A stretch of DNA of 48,376 nucleotides from Amycolatopsis tucumanensis (GCF_021654135.1 NZ_JAKGSD010000053.1:9015-57390); one strand, 5' to 3'; counted from the stretch's first letter, positions 1 to 8,601 are shown. Program-made: numbers and translations. Notes: generated by a model from the letters alone, not told the origin.

Positions 1-4
1 CGCC

Positions 5-245
5 GCGGGTGAGGCCGGTTCTGCGTGGCTGCCGGGTCGAGCCGGTGTTGAGGTGGGGCGGCTTCGCGGGTGAGGCCGGTTCTGCGTGGCTGCCGGGTCG
101 AGCCGGTGTTGAGGTGGGGCGGCTTCGCGGGTGAGGCCGGTTCTGCGTGGCTGCCCGGTCGAGCCGATGCTGAGCGCCGCTTCCGCCGGTGAGGCCGGTT
201 CCGCGTGGCTGCCGGGTCGAGCCGATGCTGAGCTGAGTGCCGCCC
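5..245. repeat. Four-copy tandem minisatellite
   Basis: Four head-to-tail copies of a GC-rich unit start near positions 5, 66, 127 and 185, so the period is 61, 61 and then 58 bases. Each copy contains the core GTGAGGCCGGTT followed by GCGTGGCTGCC and GGTCGAGCCG. The first two copies are nearly identical; the last two diverge at their ends. Because 61 is not a multiple of 3, the array is unlikely to encode a peptide repeat. Within a unit, CCGGTTC and GAGCCGG can pair with one G-U. The array begins at or before the window edge and stops just downstream of the 3' end of the operon ending at 257. Its function is unknown. Confidence 0.85.
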
Positions 246-256
246 CACCGGCAACG

Positions 257-583
257 TCAGTCCCGCACGGCCATCTCGCCGAGCGGGGACCAGTCGTCCT
301 GGTCCAGGACCGTGTTCACGATCCGCGGTGTCGCGGCGAGGTGCCGGGGAAGCGTCTCCTGAGCGGCCCGGAAGTGCGTGGACCGCACGTGCCTGGCCCC
401 GGCGTCGGCGTCCCGGAACGCCTCCACCAGAACGTACTCGGCCGGGTCGTCGAGGCTGCGAGACCACTCGAACCACAGGCACCCCGGCTCGGCGCGGGTC
501 GCCGCGGTGAACTCCCGCGCGATGTCCGGCCACCGGTCGGCGTGCTCATCCTTGACGCGGAACTTGGCTGTGATGAAGATCAT
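257..583 (-). CDS. Antibiotic biosynthesis monooxygenase (ABM) family protein
   Basis: A 108-residue protein of the small dimeric ferredoxin-like ABM/quinol monooxygenase family (about 95-110 residues is usual). Visible family features are the N-terminal beta strand MIFITAKFRVK, the central AEPGCLWFEWSRS strand-helix segment, and the conserved HVRSTHF stretch with two histidines. Members oxidise quinols or polyketide-like phenols without a metal or flavin, but many are uncharacterised, so the substrate is not known. The start at 583 has a GGAG Shine-Dalgarno and overlaps the stop of the upstream CoA ligase in an ATGA arrangement, indicating translational coupling. It is the last gene of a four-gene operon (transporter, esterase, ligase, monooxygenase), which suggests a role in aromatic or phenolic acid metabolism. 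Confidence 0.85.
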   Translation of the reverse strand: MIFITAKFRVKDEHADRWPDIAREFTAATRAEPGCLWFEWSRSLDDPAEYVLVEAFRDADAGARHVRSTHFRAAQETLPRHLAATPRIVNTVLDQDDWSPLGEMAVRD

Positions 584-2247
584 TCGTTGCTCCTTCGTGC
601 CACAGTGTCCCGGTTGGTGTAGCACCCGGAACTCCCGCGAGCTGTCTCGATCTGAGACCGGAGCCGTTGCTTGGCGAACTTCCCGGTCGCCGTCTTGGGG
701 ATCTCGTCGCAGAAGAACACCTCGTCGGGCAGCCACCAGGACGCCACGCGGCCCCGCAGGTGGTCCCGGACCTCCTCGGCGGTGAGCGTGGCCCCGGCGG
801 CCGGCACCACGCAGGCCAGCGGGCGCTCGCCCCACTTGTCGTCGGGCACTCCGATCACCGCGGCTTCGGCGACCCCGGGGTGCGCCATGATCGCGTTCTC
901 CAGCTCCACCGAGGAGATCCACTCGCCGCCCGACTTCACGAGGTCCTTGGTGCGGTCGACGATCCGCACGTAGCCGTGCCGGTCGATCGTCGCCACGTCC
1001 CCGGTGCGCAGCCACCCGTCGGCGGTGAAGGCGTCCGCCCCGTCGCGCGACCCGAAGTAGCTCGCGGCGATCGTCGGGCCGGCGGCCTGCAACTCGCCCG
1101 GCGTCTGCCCGTCCCACGGGGCCTCCTGCCCGTCGTCGCCGATGATGCGGACCTCCGTCAGCGGCACGGCGGGCCCCGGGGTGGCGAGCAGCGCCCGCCG
1201 CTGTTCGCCCGGGTCGTCGTCGTGCACGGTGGCGATCCGCGAGGTGGTGACCACCGGGCTGGTTTCGGTCATCCCCCAGGCGTTGGTCAGCGGCAGCCCG
1301 ATCGCGTCCTGGTAGGCGCGGGTGAGCGCCTCGTCGACCGCGCCCCCGCCGGACACGATCTGGCGGACCGCGGAGAAGTCGTGCTCGCCGAGCAGGGGCA
1401 CCAGGCCACGCCAGATCGTGGCGACCGCGGCCCCGAACGTGACCCGGTGGCGGGCGAGCATCCCCGCCAGTTCCGGCGGGGACATCGCCGGCCCGGGCAG
1501 CACCAGATCGGCCCCGCACAGCATGGCCGCGTAGGGCAGGCCCCACGCGTTGACGTGGAACATCGGCACGATCGGCATCACCACGTCCCGCTCGCTGATG
1601 CCGAAGGTGTCCACCATCAGCAACAGCGCGGCGTGCAGGACCACCGACCGGTGGCTGTAGAGCACGCCCTTGGGATCGCCGGTGGTGCCCGAGGTGTAGC
1701 ACAACGCGGCCGCGGTGTTCTCGTCGTCCACAGTGAACTCGCGGCCGGTGTCGCCGGCCCGGGCCAGGAGCTCCTCGTAGTCGTGGATGCGGTCGTCGTC
1801 GGGGATTTCGGCGTCGCTCCCGTCGTCCATCACCACCACCGCCCGCACCGTGGTGAACGTGCCCACCAGCGGCCAGACGGCGGGCAGGATGGAGCGGTCG
1901 ACGAACAGCACGTCGTCGGCGGCGTCGTTGACGATGTAGGTGATCTGCTCGCCGAACAGCCGGTGGTTGATCGTGTGCAGCACCCGCCCGGTGCAGGGCA
2001 CGGCCAGGTAGAGCTCGACGTGCCGGTGGCTGTTCCACGCGAACGTGCCCACCCGGGCGCCGGCCGGGACGCCGAGCTCGTCGAGGGCGGCGGCCAGCCG
2101 CCGCGTCCGCGCGCACACCTGCGCCCAGGTCGTCGTGGTCTCGCCGCCGACCCGCCCGGACACCACGGTCTTGTGCCCGAAGAGGCGTTCGACGCGCCGG
2201 AACACGTGCGGCAGGGACAGGGGACGGTCTTGCATCAAGCCGAGCAT
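580..2247 (-). CDS. Acyl-CoA synthetase (AMP-forming), FadD/AlkK-like
   Basis: A 555-residue member of the adenylate-forming superfamily that activates a carboxylic acid to acyl-AMP and then acyl-CoA. The phosphate-binding motif YTSGTTGDPKG lies at about residues 184-194, the A5-type motif NAWGMTETSP in the middle, the hinge motif GWLRTGDVA at about residue 410, and the catalytic C-terminal lysine in PKTATGK. Length and the N-terminal TINHRLF segment fit the medium/long-chain fatty-acid CoA ligase group more than dedicated hydroxycinnamate ligases. The operon context (secreted esterase, aromatic-acid-type MFS carrier) suggests the true substrate could be an acid released by the esterase. An AGGAAG ribosome site precedes ATG 2247; a second in-frame ATG is four codons later. 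Confidence 0.88.
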   Translation of the reverse strand: MLGLMQDRPLSLPHVFRRVERLFGHKTVVSGRVGGETTTTWAQVCARTRRLAAALDELGVPAGARVGTFAWNSHRHVELYLAVPCTGRVLHTINHRLFGEQITYIVNDAADDVLFVDRSILPAVWPLVGTFTTVRAVVVMDDGSDAEIPDDDRIHDYEELLARAGDTGREFTVDDENTAAALCYTSGTTGDPKGVLYSHRSVVLHAALLLMVDTFGISERDVVMPIVPMFHVNAWGLPYAAMLCGADLVLPGPAMSPPELAGMLARHRVTFGAAVATIWRGLVPLLGEHDFSAVRQIVSGGGAVDEALTRAYQDAIGLPLTNAWGMTETSPVVTTSRIATVHDDDPGEQRRALLATPGPAVPLTEVRIIGDDGQEAPWDGQTPGELQAAGPTIAASYFGSRDGADAFTADGWLRTGDVATIDRHGYVRIVDRTKDLVKSGGEWISSVELENAIMAHPGVAEAAVIGVPDDKWGERPLACVVPAAGATLTAEEVRDHLRGRVASWWLPDEVFFCDEIPKTATGKFAKQRLRSQIETARGSSGCYTNRDTVARRSNE

Positions 2248-2268
2248 GGGGATCTTCCTGTGTCGGGG

Positions 2269-3897
2269 TCAGCGGGTGCAGGCGAAACTCGACGCGCGGT
2301 CCGGGTCGCCCGCGCGGTACTCCGGCCACTCCGGGTACTCGCACAGGGGACGGGTGCGCTGGTGGCGTGTGTCGGTGACGACCGGGTCCACCGGCGACTG
2401 TCCTCTTTCGACCCAGCGTTCGAGCGCGGACAGCGAGTCCCAGCCCGCGGCGAACGCCGGCGTGCCCGCGTTCGCGTGGTTGGCTCCGGGCACCACGTAG
2501 TACCGCAGGAACCCGTCCGTGGTCCGCGGGCCGAGTTCCGCGCGCACCCGCCGGTAGTAATCGCTCGTCGACCGGTCCGAGACCAGCTCGTCCGCCGCGC
2601 CGTGCAGCAGGATCAGCTTGCCGCCGCGGGCCGCGAAGCGGCGCAGGTCCACGTCGTTGCGGTCCTGGATCGTCGACAGCCTGCTGATCCGGTCCAGCCA
2701 CGGCCCGGGGTCGCGGGGGTCCACGGCGAGCGGGTCGTGGCCGGGGTCGCGGGTCAGGAAGTACTTGACCCACTGGTCCCAGTACTGCATGCCGTAACCG
2801 CTGGTCAGCGGCATCGGGTTGGCCGGCGCGGTGGTGCCGAACCCGAGGAACGGGGTGCGCATGTCCGCGCCGGAGAGGAACGGGAAACCGGGGTAGCCGG
2901 TTTCGCCGCTGGCGATCCGGTACGGCCACTCGAACCGGGTGGACATCGCGGTCACGGCGGCGATCTGCGCATCCGACAGGCACCCCGGCCCGGTGTCCGC
3001 GCCGTCCGGGCAGCGCAGCGTGCGCGGGTCGAAGTGACAGCCGCCCGGGTTCGACACGACCCCGTCCGCGACGCCGTCCAGGCCGTCGCACGCGCCGATG
3101 ACGCTGGTGTAGAGGAGCGTCTGCTTGTCCGGCCCGGGAAACGCGCCGGGCCGGGACAGGATCTGCGTCAGGTGCCCCAGGTACAGGACCTCGGCGAGGT
3201 TGTTCCAGGCGGGGTAGGCGGAAATCACGCCGTCGAAGGCTTCCGGCCACCGTTGCGCGACGACGAGGGCTTCACGGCCGCCGGTGGAACCTCCGGCGAA
3301 GTAGACCTCGGCGGGCTTCGCGCGGTAGGCCTGCCGGATGAGGTACCGGCTGGCGTCGTGGGTCTTCTTCAGCGCGTCGCCGGCGGCGAAGTTGCGCAGC
3401 GCCTCGTCGTTGACGCCGAACGACCCGTCCAGCGACGGCAGCGCGGCCGGGCCCTGCTGGTGGCCGGAGTCGCTGGCGAACGTGGCGTACCGCCGCGCGA
3501 GTGGCGCCGGCTGGTCGGCGGGGCCGAACGGCACGTTCGCCGTCAGGTCCGGGATGGTGCCGTTGTAGCCGCCACCGCCGAACATGATCGCCTTGTGGTT
3601 CCAGCCGGACGGCAGGGCCACGCGCATCTTGATGGCGGGCGCGGCGGGGTCGACGGGGAAGATGTCGGCGTCGACCCGGCAGTACTCGATCGTCTCGCCG
3701 CTGACCACGCTGGTCGTGGCGGTTGCGGCCGTGACGCGCCCGCCGGAGGTCGGCAGGCTCATCGCCGAGGCCGGGATGTCCATTCCTGCCAGCGGCGCGC
3801 ACACCGGCGTCGACGGCGGGGCGGCGGCCGCCGCGGGGGATCCGGTCGCCAGCAGCACGAGGGCCGCGGGCACGGCTGACCAACGCGAGGTTTTCAT
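2269..3897 (-). CDS. Secreted tannase/feruloyl esterase family hydrolase
   Basis: A 542-residue exported alpha/beta hydrolase of the tannase/feruloyl esterase family, which cleaves esters of gallic, ferulic or related aromatic acids. Residues 1-26 form a Sec signal peptide (charged start, hydrophobic core, then a run of alanines). The nucleophile is Ser204 in GGSTGGRE. The charge-relay Asp is probably Asp436 in LHGAADELV and the His is His474 in GANHANAG. The lid carries a calcium-loop motif CDGLDGVADGVV at residues 270-281. Unlike classic members, the cysteines next to the Ser and His (the CS-D-HC motif and its disulfide) are both missing, replaced by Gly and Ala. A GAGGAC ribosome site precedes ATG 3897, 12 bases after the transporter stop. 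The exact ester is not predictable. Confidence 0.85.
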   Translation of the reverse strand: MKTSRWSAVPAALVLLATGSPAAAAAPPSTPVCAPLAGMDIPASAMSLPTSGGRVTAATATTSVVSGETIEYCRVDADIFPVDPAAPAIKMRVALPSGWNHKAIMFGGGGYNGTIPDLTANVPFGPADQPAPLARRYATFASDSGHQQGPAALPSLDGSFGVNDEALRNFAAGDALKKTHDASRYLIRQAYRAKPAEVYFAGGSTGGREALVVAQRWPEAFDGVISAYPAWNNLAEVLYLGHLTQILSRPGAFPGPDKQTLLYTSVIGACDGLDGVADGVVSNPGGCHFDPRTLRCPDGADTGPGCLSDAQIAAVTAMSTRFEWPYRIASGETGYPGFPFLSGADMRTPFLGFGTTAPANPMPLTSGYGMQYWDQWVKYFLTRDPGHDPLAVDPRDPGPWLDRISRLSTIQDRNDVDLRRFAARGGKLILLHGAADELVSDRSTSDYYRRVRAELGPRTTDGFLRYYVVPGANHANAGTPAFAAGWDSLSALERWVERGQSPVDPVVTDTRHQRTRPLCEYPEWPEYRAGDPDRASSFACTR

Positions 3898-3909
3898 GCC
3901 GTCCTCGTT

Positions 3910-5298
3910 TCAGCGGTAGAGGTGCGCGCCGGGCACGGCGTGCGGATCTTCGCGGACCTGGGCGGGGTTCGTCTCGGGCAGGAACCACGCGCTGACGAAG
4001 GTGATCAGGCCCATGAGCGCGATGTAGGCGGCGACCGGCAGGGTGCTCCCGGTCTGCGCGATGAGCGCGGTCATGAGGAACGGCGTGCCACCGCTGACGA
4101 TGATCGCGGAGAGCTGGTAGGCCAGCGACGCGCCGGAGTAGCGGACGTTGGGCGCGAACAGCTCGCCGAGGAAGCTCGCGATCGGGCCGTAGGTGAGGCA
4201 CTGGAACACGAAACCCACCACCACCGCGACGAAGATCAGCGGCAGCGACGCGCTGTCGACGAGCCAGAAGTACGGGAAGGCCCAGACCGCGACCCCCAGC
4301 CCGCCGATCAGGATCAGCGGCCGCCGCCCCACCTTGTCCGAGAGGTGGCCGGACCACGGGATGGTCACCAGCATCGCCACCGAACTGGCCAGCACGACCG
4401 CGAGCAGGGGGTTGCGCTCCAGCCCGAGCGAGCCGGTGCCGTAGCTCAGCAGGCCGGAAATGCTGACGTAGAACAGGCTGTTGGTGGCCGAGAGGATCCC
4501 GCAGCCGAGCAGGATGGTCCCCCACTTGGTGCGCACCACCTGCGCCAGCGGCGCCCGGACCACCGCTTTTTCGGGCCGCGACGCCCGCTGCTGCAACTCG
4601 CGGAACTCCGGCGTGTCCTCCACTTTGGTCTGGATGTAGAGGACGACCACGAACATCACGACGCTCACCAGGAACGGGATGCGCCAGCCCCAGCTGAGGA
4701 AAGCGTCGTCCGGCATCAGGCTGCTGGCCGCCACGAAGATCAGGTTCGAGATGATCACCGCGACGGGCACGCTGGTCTGCCCGAAGGTCCCGGCGAAGCC
4801 GCGCCGCTTCGCGCCCGCGGATTCGGTGAGCAGCAGCACGATCCCGCCCCACTGGCCGCCCGCCGCGAGCCCCTGGACGAACCGCAGCACGACCAGCAGC
4901 GTCGGGGCCAGCGCGCCGATGCTGGCCGCGCTGGGCAGGCACCCGATCAGGAAGGTCGCCGCGCCCATCAGCGCGAGGCAGGTGACCACCACCGGTTTGC
5001 GCCCGTACTTGTCGCCGAGGTGCCCGGCGAGCACCCCGCCGATGGGGCGGGCCACGAAGCCGGCCCAGAAGGTGCTGAAGGCGAGGAGGGTTCCGGTCAG
5101 CGCCGAGGAGTGCGGGAAGAACACCTTGGGGAACACCAGCGCCGCCGCGGTGCCGTAGAGGAAGAAGTCGTACCACTCGATCGAGCTGCCGATGAGCCCC
5201 ACCGCCAGCAGTTTGCGGAAGGACCGGCGCGGGGCCGTGGGCGTGCCGGAGCCGAGTTGTCCGGGCTGTCCGTCGGGTTGCGCGAGCGGGGTTGCCAT
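3910..5298 (-). CDS. MFS metabolite:H+ symporter (MHS family)
   Basis: A 462-residue inner-membrane carrier with about 12 hydrophobic segments. It belongs to the metabolite:H+ symporter branch, shown by the early GSSIEWYDFFLYGTAAALVFPK segment, the loop motif GHLGDKYGRKP, and RFVQGLAAGGQWGG. This branch imports organic and aromatic acids, for example shikimate, alpha-ketoglutarate and proline. As first gene of the operon with an exported esterase and a CoA ligase, it probably brings in the acid product of that esterase. An upstream in-frame ATG at 5322 exists, but ATG 5298 has a GAAGGCGG ribosome site at the right distance and gives the usual N-terminus. It is divergent from the GAF regulator, with a palindrome in between. 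Confidence 0.88.
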   Translation of the reverse strand: MATPLAQPDGQPGQLGSGTPTAPRRSFRKLLAVGLIGSSIEWYDFFLYGTAAALVFPKVFFPHSSALTGTLLAFSTFWAGFVARPIGGVLAGHLGDKYGRKPVVVTCLALMGAATFLIGCLPSAASIGALAPTLLVVLRFVQGLAAGGQWGGIVLLLTESAGAKRRGFAGTFGQTSVPVAVIISNLIFVAASSLMPDDAFLSWGWRIPFLVSVVMFVVVLYIQTKVEDTPEFRELQQRASRPEKAVVRAPLAQVVRTKWGTILLGCGILSATNSLFYVSISGLLSYGTGSLGLERNPLLAVVLASSVAMLVTIPWSGHLSDKVGRRPLILIGGLGVAVWAFPYFWLVDSASLPLIFVAVVVGFVFQCLTYGPIASFLGELFAPNVRYSGASLAYQLSAIIVSGGTPFLMTALIAQTGSTLPVAAYIALMGLITFVSAWFLPETNPAQVREDPHAVPGAHLYR

Positions 5299-5363
5299 AC
5301 ATGCCGCCTTCGTTGGGAGCACGGGTGATGGCGGTCAGGTTAGGTGCGTCACTGCCGGGTGGT

Positions 5364-5388
5364 TGAGGTGTGTATCATCCACACCTCA
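5364..5388. promoter_or_regulatory. Perfect inverted repeat, probable operator of the divergent regulator
   Basis: Arms TGAGGTGTG (5364-5372) and CACACCTCA (5380-5388) are perfectly complementary and separated by TATCATC. The site sits between the transporter start (5298) and the regulator start (5440), where a repressor or activator could control both directions. The gene product at 5440 is the obvious candidate ligand; binding is inferred, not shown. Confidence 0.6.
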
Positions 5389-5439
5389 CGCCGTTCTGGT
5401 GGTTCTTTCTTCCCTCTGGCGCGGAGGAGGTATGGCACT

Positions 5440-7230
5440 GTGGCCGGCGACCCCGCGGGCGAATCGCACCCGCTCATGCGCCGTCAGCGCGAACTGACGT
5501 CCCTGTACGCGACCGCCAAGTCGCTCACCGCGCTGGGCGAGCTCGACGAGGTGCTCCGCTCGATCGTCCGGCACGCCCACGACCTGATCGGCACGGACTT
5601 CACGTACCTGTCGCTGGTCGGCGCGGACGGGAGGCTGTCGGCCAGGGCGTCGGAGGGGACGATCTCCGCGTCGTTCCTGGCCGCGTCCATTCCCGCGAAC
5701 GTGGGGCTGGGCGGCAAGGTGCTGGCGTCCCGGAGCCCGCACTGGGTGCGCGACTACGCCGCGGCCACCAGCATCGCCCACGACCCGGACTTCGACCGTG
5801 TGGTCGGCCCCGAGGGGCTCGTCGCGCTGCTCGGTGTGCCGCTGGTGATCCGGGGCGAGGCGGTGGGCGCCCTGTTCGCCGCGGACCGGTCCGAGCGGTC
5901 CTTCCAGGCCGAGGAGATCGCCCTGCTGAGCGCGTTCGCCGATCACGCCGCGGTCGCGCTGGACAACGCCCGGCTCTACGACGCCAGCCGGACCGCCCTG
6001 CAGGAGCTGCGGATCGCGTACCGGAAGATCGAGGAGCACGTGGCCGTCATGGAGCGGGCGCAGGCGAGCCACGAAGCCCTCACCGGCGTGGTGCTGGAGG
6101 GCGGGACGCCCGGCGACGTCGTTCAGCTCCTCGCCGATCAGCTCGGCGGCAGTGTCACGCTCCTCGACCGGGCCGGCGTCGCGGTCGTTCGCGGGGACTC
6201 GGCGGCGGACCCGTGCCGGGCTCCCGCCGGGGACGACCTGGCCGAGGCTTTCCGGAACGCACAGCGATCGGGCCGGTGCACCACGTCGGTCGACGGCGCG
6301 GGCGTCGCCCACAGCGTCGCGTCGATCCAGGCCGGCGACAGCTTCCTCGGCGCGCTGGCGTGGAGCCGGGCGGCAGGCGGCGACCGCGGTGTCCGGGACG
6401 ACATGGACGTGCGCACCCTGGAACGGGCCACCCACATCCTGGGGCTGCTCATCCTCAAGGAACGGGCCGTCGCCGAGGCGAGCGAGCGGCTGAGCGGGGA
6501 GCTGCTGACCGAGCTGATGGTCGGCAGCCCCGGGACCAGCGCGGCCCAGCGCACCCGCGCCCGGGCCCGCAACATCGACGTCGACCGGCTGGACCTGGTC
6601 CTCGTCGCCGACTCCGCCGCGCTGTCGTCCACCGAGCTGTCGCGGCACCTGCACGACATCGCCAGGGACCGCGCCGGACTCGCCGGTGAGCACCTGGGCC
6701 GGGCCACCATGATCCTGCCCAGCGCCGACGACGACCGGACCGTCGAGGAGGTCCACCGGCGCCTGCGCCGCGCGGCGGGCGCGCCGGTCACGGTCGTGGG
6801 GGAGCGGGCGGTCAACCAGGACTGGGCCCGCGCCTTCTCACTGGCCGGCCGCTGCAGCGCGGTGGTGCGCGCGCTGGGGCACACGGACCTGGGCGCCACC
6901 ACGGCGCGCTACGCCCTCTACGCCATGGTTTTCGACACCGAACGGGTCCGCGACCTCGACCGGTTCGTCGCGGGCACGATCGGCCCGCTGCTGGACTACG
7001 ACCACCGGCGCGGCACGGACCTCGTCGGCACGCTCGACGCGTACTACGCCAACCGCGCCAACGTCGCGGCGACCGCGCGGGCGCTGCACCTGCACGTCAA
7101 CACCCTGCTGAAGCGGCTGGACCGGGCCGGCGAGCTGCTCGGCGTCGACTGGCGCCAGGAGGACAACCTGGAACTCCAGCTCGGGCTGCGGCTGCACCGG
7201 CTGCGAGCGGTCACGCCCGGCCCGGCGTGA
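5440..7230 (+). CDS. GAF domain / PucR-type helix-turn-helix transcriptional regulator
   Basis: A 596-residue cytoplasmic regulator. Residues about 20-170 form a GAF sensor domain (from LYATAKSLTALGELDEVLRS to ADHAAVALDNARLY), followed by a short coiled-coil-like linker. A central domain with limited similarity to CdaR/PucR middle regions comes next, and then a C-terminal PucR helix-turn-helix (about residues 525-590) with NVAATARALHLHVNTLLKRL. Such proteins activate or repress adjacent catabolic operons in response to small ligands. The reading frame is open further upstream, but GTG 5440 is chosen because GGAGGAGG lies 9 bases before it; an ATG at 5432 is in another frame and too close to that site. 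It is divergent from the transporter-esterase-ligase operon and probably controls it through the palindrome at 5364-5388. Confidence 0.85.
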   Translation: MAGDPAGESHPLMRRQRELTSLYATAKSLTALGELDEVLRSIVRHAHDLIGTDFTYLSLVGADGRLSARASEGTISASFLAASIPANVGLGGKVLASRSPHWVRDYAAATSIAHDPDFDRVVGPEGLVALLGVPLVIRGEAVGALFAADRSERSFQAEEIALLSAFADHAAVALDNARLYDASRTALQELRIAYRKIEEHVAVMERAQASHEALTGVVLEGGTPGDVVQLLADQLGGSVTLLDRAGVAVVRGDSAADPCRAPAGDDLAEAFRNAQRSGRCTTSVDGAGVAHSVASIQAGDSFLGALAWSRAAGGDRGVRDDMDVRTLERATHILGLLILKERAVAEASERLSGELLTELMVGSPGTSAAQRTRARARNIDVDRLDLVLVADSAALSSTELSRHLHDIARDRAGLAGEHLGRATMILPSADDDRTVEEVHRRLRRAAGAPVTVVGERAVNQDWARAFSLAGRCSAVVRALGHTDLGATTARYALYAMVFDTERVRDLDRFVAGTIGPLLDYDHRRGTDLVGTLDAYYANRANVAATARALHLHVNTLLKRLDRAGELLGVDWRQEDNLELQLGLRLHRLRAVTPGPA

Positions 7231-7248
7231 GGCGCCGCCGTTGGCGAG

Positions 7249-7473
7249 TCATGCGTCCTCGTCGAGCAACGTGCCGAGCTTCGCTTCCGCGATCACGAAG
7301 AGGGCGTCCAGCGACTGGGGTTCCACCCGCAACCGGGCAGCGATCCGTGACCGCGGAACGCCGGCGTCGCGCAGCCGCAGCGCCTGGGCGTAGACCTCCG
7401 GCAGCCGCGCGATCGCCGCGTCCCGTGTGGACGGTCGCCCGCCCGCACGGGATCCCCTCGCGGCGTTGTCCAC
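7249..7473 (-). CDS. Small helix-turn-helix protein (sigma-70 region 4-like)
   Basis: A 74-residue basic protein. Residues 25-62 contain an HTH-like segment, YAQALRLRDAGVPRSRIA followed by ARLRVEPQSLDALF, which resembles the region-4 HTH of sigma factors standing alone. The N-terminus is a short basic tail. It is the third gene of a co-directional set with the membrane protein and cupin genes; the GTG start lies 7 bases after the cupin stop, with no strong ribosome site, so it is probably coupled. Such small proteins are often annotated as sigma-like or hypothetical; DNA binding is plausible, target unknown. Confidence 0.6.
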   Translation of the reverse strand: MDNAARGSRAGGRPSTRDAAIARLPEVYAQALRLRDAGVPRSRIAARLRVEPQSLDALFVIAEAKLGTLLDEDA

Positions 7474-7480
7474 TGCCGGC

Positions 7481-7939
7481 TCAGCTGCCCGGTTCGGCGA
7501 TGCTCACGCCGTGCCGGCGGGTCACCTCCAGCAGCCGGGGCAGGACCTCCTCGAGGGGCCGGTCCGCCGGGACGGTCGCGGCGAAGTCGGCGAAGAACCG
7601 GCCCGCGCCGTCGCCGGTGGTGACCGCCAGCAGCCGCGCGTTCTCGGTGGTCACTTCGAAGGTGAAGGCGCACTGCGCGGGGATCGTGACGGCCGCGCCC
7701 GGCCCGAGGTCGTGGGTCTCGCCATCGGCGTGCACCGTGACCGCGCCGTCGAGGACGTACATCGTCCCCGCCCACGGCGACCGGTGCGGCGGCGCCGCGG
7801 GCGCCCGGGGTGCGTCGACCTCGAACACCTCGTACACACCACCGGTGTGTTCGGCTCCGGCTTTGACCGTGTGGATCCCGTCGCTCATGGCGAGGGGGAG
7901 GCCCTCACCGGGCCCGGACAGGTGGATCTTGCCGTTCAT
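7481..7939 (-). CDS. Cupin domain-containing protein
   Basis: A 152-residue protein with a single cupin barrel at about residues 35-120. PPHRSPWAGTMYVLDGAVTV corresponds to cupin motif 1, with one histidine retained, and LGPGAAVTIPAQCAFTFEV to motif 2, which lacks the usual second histidine pair. Metal binding may therefore be weakened, and a ligand-binding or structural role is as likely as catalysis. The ATG shares its A with the TGA stop of the upstream membrane protein gene (TGATG), showing tight coupling. Function not predictable; similar cupins near LuxR regulators are common in actinomycetes. Confidence 0.75.
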   Translation of the reverse strand: MNGKIHLSGPGEGLPLAMSDGIHTVKAGAEHTGGVYEVFEVDAPRAPAAPPHRSPWAGTMYVLDGAVTVHADGETHDLGPGAAVTIPAQCAFTFEVTTENARLLAVTTGDGAGRFFADFAATVPADRPLEEVLPRLLEVTRRHGVSIAEPGS

Positions 7940-8601
7940 CACGCCTCCCGGCCGGTGATCAGTGCCAGGGCGCACCCGGCGAACCCCGCGGTCAGGACGA
8001 GCCAGGCGATCAGCGCCGCGACCCCGGAGCCGGAGAACCACGAGACCGGGATGGCCACCGCCGCCACGACGAGCGCGACACCGGCCCACGGCGGGGCCGC
8101 GTGCCCGCGCACGATGGCGGCGCCGAGCAGGATCAGCCCGAGGAGCCCGGCGAAGAAGACGAAACCGAGAATCCCCGACGGGATGTCGTCGGCCGTGTCC
8201 ATCATGGTCACCGCGGTCGGCACCGGCACGCCGCTCTTGAGCGCGACGTAGGCCAGCGCCTCGGTGTCCAGAGCGCTCGGGATCGCCGTGCCGAACGCGA
8301 GCACCGTGCCCGCCAGTCCGAGCCTGGGCGAGTTGCGCCGGGCCACGCGGCCGGCGGTGAGCACGGCAGGCGCCCACAACAACGCCGACACCGCGCCCAG
8401 CCAGGCCTGCGTGGGGTAGCCGTCGAGGTCGGCGGCGATCCGCTGCGCGATGGCGGTGTTGCTGGTGCCGGTGATGTCCAGGTCCAGCGCCAGGCCGGCG
8501 GCGATCAGCAGCGGGGCCAGCACCGCGGCCACACCCATCAGGTACCTCGCCACCGGCGGCAGGTACAGGCCGAACCGGGGCTCGGTGTTCACCGCAACCA
8601 T
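7939..8601 (-). CDS. Six-helix integral membrane protein of unknown function
   Basis: A 220-residue protein with about six predicted membrane segments, near residues 20-41, 66-86, 95-112, 140-160, 168-187 and 190-212. There are no catalytic motifs I can recognise. A loop of about 50 residues after segment 1 contains ITGTSNTAIAQRIAADLDGY. ATG 8601 has an excellent AAAGGAGGG ribosome site. It is first of three coupled genes (membrane protein, cupin, small HTH), divergent from the LuxR regulator at 8745. Function unknown. Confidence 0.8.
   Translation of the reverse strand: MVAVNTEPRFGLYLPPVARYLMGVAAVLAPLLIAAGLALDLDITGTSNTAIAQRIAADLDGYPTQAWLGAVSALLWAPAVLTAGRVARRNSPRLGLAGTVLAFGTAIPSALDTEALAYVALKSGVPVPTAVTMMDTADDIPSGILGFVFFAGLLGLILLGAAIVRGHAAPPWAGVALVVAAVAIPVSWFSGSGVAALIAWLVLTAGFAGCALALITGREA

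Noticed and set aside
1..245. The repeats as a CRISPR array
   Set aside because: The copies are tandem with no unique spacers, have a 61-base period and there are no cas genes.
131..622. Plus-strand frame through the repeat array
   Set aside because: The repeat period is not a multiple of three and the frame continues as a shadow of the ABM gene.
257..3250. A 997-codon open frame on the minus strand covering the ligase and esterase genes
   Set aside because: Only its last 108 codons (257-583) are a real gene. The rest is an Arg/Pro-rich shadow of the acyl-CoA ligase and tannase genes, common in high-GC DNA.
667..3879. A 1070-codon plus-strand frame
   Set aside because: Antisense shadow of two well-supported minus-strand genes; composition is Arg/Gly/Val-rich without domains.
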